A DNA stretch of 64,000 nucleotides from Bradyrhizobium sp. MOS002 (lineage in GTDB: Bacteria > Pseudomonadota > Alphaproteobacteria > Rhizobiales > Xanthobacteraceae), in NCBI RefSeq assembly GCF_003020115.1, contig NZ_PYFX01000001.1, positions 759,501-823,500 of the forward strand, written 5' to 3'. The translations under genes and the position numbers were made by a program. Shown here one piece after another: positions 50,337-57,350 of the stretch (its first letter is position 1; the number at the start of each line of letters is the position of its first letter). Under the pieces are notes generated by a model, which ran no database searches, had not been told where the DNA came from, and saw only the letters and a list, made by a program, of their open reading frames with translations.

Positions 50337-51959
50337 TCACCCCTTCGCCATCGCGCGATAATCCAGCCTCCGGTGGAACCAGTATTGGTAGCCGCTGATG
50401 TTCTTCTGCATCGCGACGTTGACGAAGGGCTGGTACAGCGGGATGCGCGGGATGTCGCTGTAGGCGAGGTCGACGAAGCCCTTCACGTCGGTGTCGTAGG
50501 TCGCGGTGTCGCCGGTCGCGGCGGCTGCGCGTGCGCCGTCGATCAGCTTGTCCATCTCCGCCGACTTGTAGCTCATGGTGTTGAAGACGGAATTGTTGCC
50601 GTGATAGCACCAGTAGAAGAAGTATTCGGGGTAATCGAGCCAGCCCGAGAACACGTTGGTGAAGAGCGGCATCTCCTTCTTGTTCAATTCGGTGCGCCAG
50701 TTGGCGCCGGGCACCTTGTTGATGGTGGTCTTGATGCCGATCTGGGCCAGGCTCTCCTGCACCAGCACGCAGAGAGGCTCGTTGACGCCGGCGAAGTTGA
50801 GGTCGAACGATATCGTGGTCTCGAAGCCGTTGGCGTAGCCGGCCTCGGCCAGCAGCGCCTTCGCCTTCTCCATGTCGGTGTTGTATTTGTGCGGCTGCGG
50901 CCAGGCGACTTCAGTCGGCTTGTCCTTGGCCGCGCCGAACATCGGATTCGCGAGGCCAAACATCACCGCGTCCATGATCTTCTGATAGGGAATCGCGTAG
51001 GCGACCGCCTGACGTACTTTGGGATTGTCGAACGGCGGCTTGGTCACGTTCATGCCGATATACTGGATGCCGTTGGAGAACGGCAGCGACACCACGTTGA
51101 GCTTGCCGCTCGCCTTCATCTCCTGGAAATCCTTGAACGGTAGCTCGTAGGAAATGTCGGCGTCGCCGCGCTCCAGCAGCGCGCGGCGATTGCCGGCCTG
51201 CGGCACCATGCGCCAGATCACGCGCTTGATCTTCGGCAGCGGGCCGCCGACCCAATCGTCGTTGCGCTCCATCACCACTTCGGTGCCGGCCGTCCACTTC
51301 GTCACCTTGTAGGCGCCGGAGCCCGCGGTCTGCTGTTTGGTGAATTCGAGCCCCCAGGGATCCTTCTCGCTGGCATTCTTCTTCACCAGCTCGGAATTGA
51401 TAATGCAGGGCACGATCACCGCGAGATCGGGGATCGTCAGCTTGTCCTTCTTCAGGAAGTCGACACGCACCGTGTAGTCGTCGATCACGACGAACTGCTC
51501 GGGTTTCGTGAGCGAACCCGCGCTCATCTGGAAGGTGGGGAAGCCGCCGACGCTGACGGCGCGGTCAAGCGACCACTTCACGTCCTTGGCGGTCACCGGC
51601 GCGCCGTCGTGGAATTTGGCGTTCTTCTTCAGCTTGAAGGTGACCGACATGTCGTCGATCTTGAAGTCCTCGGCGAGCTCGCCCTTGAACTTGTCGCGGT
51701 CGTAATAGGGCACGCCGCCGGGGCCGCTCTTCATCTCGTGGCTGATCAGGCGGTCGTAGCAATTCCAGGACACCTCATAGCCGGGCACATTGGTGCCGAC
51801 GCCGTGGATGTCGAGATTGTTGGGGCCACCTTCCGAGACGATCAGCAGCGTCTCCGAGCGCGCATCGGCATAGGCCGACGAGATCACGGAAGGCATGGCC
51901 GGAAGCGCCGCGCCTGCGGCCAATCCGGAAACGGACTTGAGGAAATCGCGGCGCTTCAT
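50337..51959 (-). CDS. Periplasmic binding protein of the peptide/opine-type transporter (SBP family 5, Tat signal)
   Basis: 540 residues from the ATG at 51959 with GGAG eight bases upstream. The N-terminus MKRRDFLKSVSGLAAGAALPAMPSV carries a twin-arginine signal. The mature protein shows family 5 features: LAEDFKIDDMSVTFKLKKNAKFHDGAPVTAKDVKWSLDRA (about 107-145) and NGIQYIGMNVTKPPFDNPKVRQAVAYAIPYQKI (about 300-332). It is the first gene of an eight-gene operon with permeases, ATPase, atzGEH and gntR, so its ligand is likely an amide or urea-type nitrogen compound. Transcription starts from a near-perfect sigma-54 promoter. Confidence 0.88.
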   Translation of the reverse strand: MKRRDFLKSVSGLAAGAALPAMPSVISSAYADARSETLLIVSEGGPNNLDIHGVGTNVPGYEVSWNCYDRLISHEMKSGPGGVPYYDRDKFKGELAEDFKIDDMSVTFKLKKNAKFHDGAPVTAKDVKWSLDRAVSVGGFPTFQMSAGSLTKPEQFVVIDDYTVRVDFLKKDKLTIPDLAVIVPCIINSELVKKNASEKDPWGLEFTKQQTAGSGAYKVTKWTAGTEVVMERNDDWVGGPLPKIKRVIWRMVPQAGNRRALLERGDADISYELPFKDFQEMKASGKLNVVSLPFSNGIQYIGMNVTKPPFDNPKVRQAVAYAIPYQKIMDAVMFGLANPMFGAAKDKPTEVAWPQPHKYNTDMEKAKALLAEAGYANGFETTISFDLNFAGVNEPLCVLVQESLAQIGIKTTINKVPGANWRTELNKKEMPLFTNVFSGWLDYPEYFFYWCYHGNNSVFNTMSYKSAEMDKLIDGARAAAATGDTATYDTDVKGFVDLAYSDIPRIPLYQPFVNVAMQKNISGYQYWFHRRLDYRAMAKG

Positions 51960-52000
51960 GAAATGGCTCCAACACAAAAGTTTCTGGTTGGAACTGGATT

Positions 52001-52017
52001 CGCAAGGTTCGTGCCAA
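52001..52017 (-). promoter_or_regulatory. Sigma-54 promoter of the transporter-atzGEH operon
   Basis: On the minus strand TTGGCACGAACCTTGCG, a full match to TGGCACG-N4-TTGC with GG-N10-GC spacing. The start of transcription would be near 51990, about 30 bases before the binding-protein ATG. Confidence 0.8.
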
Positions 52018-52071
52018 AGCCTAACGGGCGTTTACTCTGCCCCTAATCCATTGATATCATGATGGAATGTA

Positions 52072-52086
52072 GCACGATGGCGGTGT
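52072..52086. promoter_or_regulatory. Candidate NtrC site upstream of the sigma-54 promoter
   Basis: GCAC-N7-GTGT, one base from the GCAC-N7-GTGC dyad bound by NtrC, about 80-95 bases upstream of the predicted start. A second nearby dyad was not found, so the call is weak. Confidence 0.35.
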
Positions 52087-52142
52087 AAGCTTCGCCGTCG
52101 GGGCCCTAGGCATTGCATACAAAGACACGCATTTGCTCATAA

Positions 52143-52170
52143 AATAAGCTGAATGAAGTCTCGGCTTATT
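52143..52170. terminator. Inverted repeat between divergently read units
   Basis: AATAAGC and GCTTATT arms with a 14-base loop, 66 bases after the stop of the phosphotransferase gene. Weak stem; possibly a terminator for that gene. Confidence 0.25.
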
Positions 52171-52235
52171 TGGTAGGCGGGTTATTGGACCACCGTCGTC
52201 CGAAAGCCAGGACGACGGCGGGGGATCACCGGCAC

Positions 52236-53216
52236 TCACCCCGCCCAGATCAGCTCCTGAAGCTGGACCAGATCATCGGCCTGCTCCTGCCAGCGCTCGA
52301 TGCAGATGTGGCTGTTGAGGTCGCTGGCGCGATGCAGCAGCATCAGCGCCATCAGGCGGCGCTTGAGCGAATAATCGAGCTTCGCATAGCCGAAGCCGTC
52401 GAGCAGGCTCCGCACCCTCCCCGGCCGGCCCGCGGCCATGAAGGCGCTGGGGCCGAGCAGATCGTAGTCGCGCCATCCCGCCAGCACGTCGCCGAAGTCG
52501 AACAGGCCGGCGAGCGACCATTCGCCGTCATCGCAGGCGAGCAAGAAGTTCTCCGGAATGTATTCGCCGATCAGGATCACCGGCGGCGCGTCCATCGGAA
52601 TGAGTTTTGGCGCCTCGCGCAGGAGATCGTCGAGGCCGGCGAGGAATTTCGGCGCAAGACCGAGACGCGTGTGCCGCGCCTTGCAGCCCTGCATCTGGGC
52701 GCGCATGAAGTCGTCCCAGCGCGGCTGGATCTGCGCGAGCGGGCCGAGCGGGACGCGCTGCACGGACGCGATGGTCTCGCCGATCTGGCGCAGCACGCGC
52801 TCCTTCTGCGCTTCCGGCAACGACGGCCAGACCTCCGAGCCGAGCTTGCCGGCAAGGCGCGTGATGATCAGATAAGGCCAGCCGTCGCGTGTCCCTTCCG
52901 CGACGATCTCGGGGATCGGCAGCTGAAGGCGGCCGGCAAGCTGCATCAGCGAGCCGCGCTCGGAGACGAATTGCGCGCGCAATGGCGGCGGGAAGATTTT
53001 CAGGATCAGCTTGTCGCCCAGGCCCACGACGAGATTGGTGCCGGTTGAAAACACATGCGGCGAGCTCGTATCGAGACCATGGCCGCGCGCGATGTCGAGC
53101 GCGATTGGAAGCCATCGCGACCGGTCGGCACGCAAGGCGCGGTAGGCCTCGAGGCTCGTCGACGCGGACATGCCCCAAGCGCCCGCGGAATCCGGCGGCA
53201 GCGTCTCCTCCGTCAC
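52236..53216 (-). CDS. Aminoglycoside/hygromycin-phosphotransferase-fold protein
   Basis: 326 residues with GTG at 53216, or 311 with ATG at 53171. The kinase-like fold is seen in NLVVGLGDKLILKIFPPP (ATP lysine, about 61-78), the catalytic-loop position VILIGEYIPENFLLA (about 224-238) and the metal motif LAGLFDFGDVLAGWRDYDL (about 245-263). The usual HGDxxxxN motif is replaced by IGEYIPEN, so the catalytic base is Glu rather than Asp, a variation also seen in hygromycin-type enzymes. Its target (drug, choline or other small molecule) is unknown. It follows the inhibitor gene by 21 bases and may be in the protease operon. Confidence 0.7.
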   Translation of the reverse strand: MTEETLPPDSAGAWGMSASTSLEAYRALRADRSRWLPIALDIARGHGLDTSSPHVFSTGTNLVVGLGDKLILKIFPPPLRAQFVSERGSLMQLAGRLQLPIPEIVAEGTRDGWPYLIITRLAGKLGSEVWPSLPEAQKERVLRQIGETIASVQRVPLGPLAQIQPRWDDFMRAQMQGCKARHTRLGLAPKFLAGLDDLLREAPKLIPMDAPPVILIGEYIPENFLLACDDGEWSLAGLFDFGDVLAGWRDYDLLGPSAFMAAGRPGRVRSLLDGFGYAKLDYSLKRRLMALMLLHRASDLNSHICIERWQEQADDLVQLQELIWAG

Positions 53217-53237
53217 GGCGCCAATCCGGCCCTATTG

Positions 53238-53513
53238 CTACTCCAGGACATCCTTGACGCTGTTCTTGATGGTCGAGGGGACCGCATGCTCGGGAACTTC
53301 GATCGTCTGCGCACCGCGCGTGATCCGGTAACTGAACGCGTCGGCCTGGCCCGGATGCGCGGGCGCGACTTTCTTCGGATCGGCAAACAGCTGCTCCACC
53401 GTCTTCTGATCAGCGGACGACAGATCCGACAACGCCACTTCACCGCGACTCTTGAGGTGAGGGCCGCCGACGCCGGCGAACCCTCCGACGCGTTCGATCT
53501 TCAAGCGATCCAC
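53238..53513 (-). CDS. Emfourin-like inhibitor of M4 metalloprotease
   Basis: 91 residues from a GTG at 53513 with GGAAGAAGG upstream; a longer frame exists but only this part looks like protein (V-D-R-L-K-I-E-R-V-G-G-F-A-G...). The FAGVGGPHLKSRGEVALSDLSSADQKTVEQLF start, then SYRITRGAQTIEVPEHAVPSTIKNSVKDVL, matches the emfourin family, which binds protealysin-like proteases. It lies 47 bases downstream of the protease gene, the arrangement known for protealysin-emfourin pairs. Confidence 0.72.
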   Translation of the reverse strand: MDRLKIERVGGFAGVGGPHLKSRGEVALSDLSSADQKTVEQLFADPKKVAPAHPGQADAFSYRITRGAQTIEVPEHAVPSTIKNSVKDVLE

Positions 53514-53560
53514 GCCTTCTTCCTTTCGTAACGCGCTTTTCGTGACGCGCTGTACCCGGC

Positions 53561-54592
53561 CTATAGCCCGACCTTCTTCCATCCCGCATCGACCGCGGCG
53601 AGGACTGCGGCATCGCCAGGATACAACGTGTGGGCACCCTGCCGGGTCCGGGCCGCGAATGCCTTCATCGTCATGTTCGGCATCGGTCCGAAACCGGTCA
53701 GCGAATGGTACCACACCTGCCCGATCTTGGCCCAACTGTATCCGCCAAGCGTCGTGCACGCCGTGTAGAAGGCGAGGTTTGGCGGCCCGCTCGCGTAATG
53801 CGGATCCATGCCGGGCGTGACTTGCGAATATTTCGTCGGTTGTGGCGCCAGACAGTGCTTGGCGGCGGGATCGGCCATGTCGCGCAGGCAGGTGAACCCC
53901 TTCTTCTTGGCCGCCGGCCCCATGATGTCACGCCCGATCAGCCAGTCGGCCTTCTTGACATCCTGCTTGGCCTCCCACTGTCGGAACATCGAGCCGAAAC
54001 AGTCGGAGACGCTCTCGTTCAGGCCGCCGGCATCGCCGCTATAGACGAGCTGGAGGCTGTGCTGGGTCACGCCATGGGTCAATTCATGGCCGATGACATC
54101 ATTGCCCCTGGTGAAGTCGACGAAGATGCTGCCGTCGCCGTCACCATAGATCATCTGCGACCCGTTCCACATCGCGTTGTTGTACTTCTCGCCGAAATGA
54201 ACCGACGACATCATGGTCATGCCGTGATCGTCGATCGAATTGCGGTTGAAGACCTGCTGGTAGAACTTGGCCACCTTGGCGGTCTGGTTGAAGGTGCGTT
54301 TGACGGAGCCGTCCGAGGACGTCTTCGGCTTCGGTATCGGCGTCCCCGGCAGCGTCTGCGTGTGCTTGCAGTCGTAGACCGTGACCGACGGCGCCGCGGC
54401 CAGCGTGACGAGTCCGGCGGCGCGCGCCGCCACGACGTTGGTCAATTTCGCCGTCTGTGTCCGCAATTCGCGCAGTTCATGACTGACCTGGACGGTGTCG
54501 GCCAGCTGCTTGCGAACCACAGCGGACAGCTTCTTGTCCTGTGAAAGCCTGGTCAGAACGTCGTTCGGGATGATGCAACATGTGCAAGCCAT
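53561..54592 (-). CDS. Protealysin-like M4 (thermolysin family) metalloprotease
   Basis: 343 residues. Zinc ligands and catalytic residue are in HELTH (H169, E170, H173), with the third ligand E193 in GGLNESVSD; the transition-state histidine lies in DPHYASGPPNLAFY (about 268). The short precursor part (first about 50 residues, with CCIIPNDVLTRLS) instead of a long thermolysin propeptide and the absence of a signal peptide are typical of protealysins, which are exported by an unclear route or act inside. An inhibitor gene follows. The roughly 40-residue linker with LPGTPIPKPKTSSDGS precedes the catalytic domain. Confidence 0.87.
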   Translation of the reverse strand: MACTCCIIPNDVLTRLSQDKKLSAVVRKQLADTVQVSHELRELRTQTAKLTNVVAARAAGLVTLAAAPSVTVYDCKHTQTLPGTPIPKPKTSSDGSVKRTFNQTAKVAKFYQQVFNRNSIDDHGMTMMSSVHFGEKYNNAMWNGSQMIYGDGDGSIFVDFTRGNDVIGHELTHGVTQHSLQLVYSGDAGGLNESVSDCFGSMFRQWEAKQDVKKADWLIGRDIMGPAAKKKGFTCLRDMADPAAKHCLAPQPTKYSQVTPGMDPHYASGPPNLAFYTACTTLGGYSWAKIGQVWYHSLTGFGPMPNMTMKAFAARTRQGAHTLYPGDAAVLAAVDAGWKKVGL

Positions 54593-54822
54593 AGGTGATC
54601 TCCATTACAACTTTTCCGAAAAAATGGCATAAGAAACAACCTCAAGATTATATCTGCCGGTGTACAGCCACAAGTGAAGTGGCTCACACGAGCGTCACGG
54701 ATTCGAGAGTGTGGACCTGCGGCCCGTTGCGCCGCAGGCTCGCACACTCCGTCAGATTGCGAGATGTCCGATGGTGTTCGCCGGTGCAGCAAACGTCGCG
54801 CGTGTCGCGGAAGCGGCGGCGC

Positions 54823-56148
54823 CTATCGATCCGGGCTGGCGCGCTCGAACTGGCGCAGGGTCTTGTTGCCGCGCTCGACCGCGGCATCGAGTGCTGCTTG
54901 CGCGCTCTTGCGGCCGGCAAACGCCTGCTCCAGCTCGTCCTCGATCGCACCACGGATCAACACGAAGGAGCCGAGCCGGATGCCCTTCGAATTCTCTGTC
55001 GGCGGATGCAGCGTGATCTCCTCGAACGAGATCGCCGAGCCCGCATTGCGCTCGTAAAAACCTTGCGCGCGCGTCAGCTCGAAGGCGGCGCGGGTAACAG
55101 GCAGATAGCCGGTGTTCTGGTGCCAGGCGGCCTGCACGCCGGGCTGCGACAGGTAAGCGAAGAATCGCGCCACGCCCTTGTATTCCTCGCGCGGGCGGTC
55201 GCGCAGCACCCACAGCGTGGCACCGCCGATGATCGAGTTCTGCGGCGCGCCTTTCACATCGGGCCAATACGGCATCATGCCGTAGCCGATCTCGAACTTC
55301 GAATTTGCTTTGATGTCGGCGCGCGTCGCCGAGGAGCCGATGAAGATGCCGCATTCGCCGTTCTGGAAGCGCGGCTCGGCCGACTGGCCGCGGCCGCTAT
55401 AGTCGAACACCTTGGTCTTCTGCCATTCGCTGAGCTCGGCGATGTGACGCACGAGAGACGGATTGTTGATGGTCAGTTCGGCATCGAGCGCGGCAAAGCC
55501 GTTGGTCCGCGTCGCCAGCGGCAGATTGTGGAAGGCTGAAAAATTCTCGACATGGATCCACGACGGCCAGGACGTGGTGAAGCCGCACGCCGCGCCGCGA
55601 TCGCGCAAGCGTTTTGCGGCGGCACCAAGTTCCGGCCAGGTCTTCGGCGGCGTCTCCGGATCGAGGCCTGCGTCGCGGAACATGGTCTTGTTGTAATACA
55701 GGATCGGCGTCGACGAATTGAACGGGAACGACAAGAGATTGCCGGCCGCATCGGTGTAGTAGCCGGAGACCGCGGGAAGGTAGTCATTGAGCGAGAACGG
55801 CTCGTTCATGTCCCGCATCAGGCTGAACACGGGATAGATCGCACCCTTGGCCGCGGTCATGGTGGCGGTGGCGACCTCGTTGACCTGGACGATCGCGGGC
55901 TGGCTGCGCGAGCGGAAGGCGAAGATCGCGGCCGTCACCGTCTCGGTGTAACTGCCCTTGTAAGTCGGCACGACGCGATAATCCGGCTGCGAGGCGTTGA
56001 AGTCGGAGGCGAGCTTCTCGAGCTGCCGGCCGAGCTCGCCGGACATGGCGTGCCACCACGCGATGTCGGTGGCGGCACGCGCCGGCGCGGCCAAGGAGAG
56101 GACCGCAAAGGCGGCGACGATCTGCAAGAAGCGCAATGCTGAAATCAC
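54823..56148 (-). CDS. UgpB-like sugar/glycerol-3-phosphate binding protein (SBP family 1)
   Basis: 441 residues from a GTG at 56148 with GGAAAGAG upstream. Signal peptide (M-I-S-A-L-R-F-L-Q-I-V-A-A-F-A-V-L-S-L, ending ARA). Mature start ATDIAWWHAMSGELGRQLEKLASDFNASQPDYRVVPTYKGSYTETVTAAIFAFRS is very like UgpB, which binds glycerol-3-phosphate or its diesters. No UgpA/E/C genes accompany it here, so it is an orphan or serves a distant transporter. The divergent neighbour is a TRAP-type binding protein. Confidence 0.82.
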   Translation of the reverse strand: MISALRFLQIVAAFAVLSLAAPARAATDIAWWHAMSGELGRQLEKLASDFNASQPDYRVVPTYKGSYTETVTAAIFAFRSRSQPAIVQVNEVATATMTAAKGAIYPVFSLMRDMNEPFSLNDYLPAVSGYYTDAAGNLLSFPFNSSTPILYYNKTMFRDAGLDPETPPKTWPELGAAAKRLRDRGAACGFTTSWPSWIHVENFSAFHNLPLATRTNGFAALDAELTINNPSLVRHIAELSEWQKTKVFDYSGRGQSAEPRFQNGECGIFIGSSATRADIKANSKFEIGYGMMPYWPDVKGAPQNSIIGGATLWVLRDRPREEYKGVARFFAYLSQPGVQAAWHQNTGYLPVTRAAFELTRAQGFYERNAGSAISFEEITLHPPTENSKGIRLGSFVLIRGAIEDELEQAFAGRKSAQAALDAAVERGNKTLRQFERASPDR

Positions 56149-56348
56149 GATGGCTCTTTCCGTATCGCGCGACGACGGCGACGGTCCCTGCTTAAGGCGC
56201 GGCATTTGCGGTTTCAACCGGGAATGCGCGCCGGCCGCGCCGCACAATCACGCCGAGGCGCCGGCCGGGATGGCCTTCCCCCGACCATCTGCTAGATTGC
56301 ATTGAACCTTTTGCTCCCGCCATAGACTCCACCACTGAGGGGTTGAGT

Positions 56349-57344
56349 GTGCCAGTGTTGAACCGTGCCGAACGCTCGCGGACCGGGGTGGTTTTCGTCG
56401 CGCTTCTGATCGCCATCTGCGCGACGGGAGCCGCTGCGCGGGAGTTCCGCGCCGCCGACACCCAGACCGAGGATTATCCGACCGTGCAGGCGCTGCGCTA
56501 CATGGGCGCCCTGATCGCCGAGCGCAGCGGCGGCCGGCACGAGGTCAAGGTGTTCCACTCCCGCCAGCTCGGCGAGGAGAAGGAGACCATCGAGCAGACC
56601 CGGGTCGGCGCGATCGATCTCAACCGGACCAATGTGGCGCTGATCGGCAATTTCGTCCCGGCGATGAACGTGCTGGCGATGCCGTTCCTGTTCCGATCCA
56701 TCGAGCACATGCAGAAGGTGCTGGACGGGCCGATCGGCGGCGAGATTCTCGGCAGCTTCGAGCCCTACGGCTTCGTTGGCCTCGCCTTCTACGATTCCGG
56801 GGCGCGGTCGATCTACAACGGCGCCCGCCCGGTCAGGAACGTCGCAGACCTCAAGGGATTGCGGATCCGGGTGCAGCAGTCGGAGTTGATGAGCCAGATG
56901 ATCCGCGCGCTCGGCGCGGAGCCGGTCGAGATGCCCTATGGACAGGTGCTCGCCGGGCTTGCCAACCACCTGATCGACGGCGCCGAGAACAACTGGCCAT
57001 CCTACGTGACGACGGACCATTTCAAACATGCCGGCTATCTCGCGCTCACCGAGCACACGATGAGCCCCGAAGTGCTGGTGATCTCGCTGAAGGCCTGGAA
57101 AAGCCTCTCGGTCGACGACCAGACCATCTTCAGGGAAGCCGCGCAGCGCTCCAGCCACTTCATGCGCGAGAAATGGCGCGACCTCGAGGAGCAGTCGCAG
57201 CGCAAGGCCGAAGAAGCGGGCGTCACCATCGTCAGGGATATCGACCGCAAGCCGTTCGAGGATGCGATGGTCGCGATCTACGCCAAGGCCGGGCAGGATC
57301 CGGCCGCGGCCGCGCTGATCGAACGCATTCGCAAGGTGGAGTGA
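56349..57344 (+). CDS. TRAP-type periplasmic solute-binding protein (DctP family)
   Basis: 331 residues from a GTG at 56349, six bases after GAGGGG (a TTG at 56343 is also in frame). A signal peptide (TGVVFVALLIAICATGAAA) precedes a DctP fold: FRAADTQTEDYPTVQALRYMGALIAERSGGRHEVKVFHSRQLGEEKETIEQTRVGAIDLNRTN, then LKGLRIRVQQSELMSQMIRALGAEPVEMPYGQV with the conserved binding arginine. No TRAP permease (DctQ/DctM) is adjacent. It is directly followed (six bases) by a histidine kinase, so it may be a sensory binding protein rather than a transport component. Confidence 0.85.
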   Translation: MPVLNRAERSRTGVVFVALLIAICATGAAAREFRAADTQTEDYPTVQALRYMGALIAERSGGRHEVKVFHSRQLGEEKETIEQTRVGAIDLNRTNVALIGNFVPAMNVLAMPFLFRSIEHMQKVLDGPIGGEILGSFEPYGFVGLAFYDSGARSIYNGARPVRNVADLKGLRIRVQQSELMSQMIRALGAEPVEMPYGQVLAGLANHLIDGAENNWPSYVTTDHFKHAGYLALTEHTMSPEVLVISLKAWKSLSVDDQTIFREAAQRSSHFMREKWRDLEEQSQRKAEEAGVTIVRDIDRKPFEDAMVAIYAKAGQDPAAAALIERIRKVE

Positions 57345-57350
57345 GGCCTC

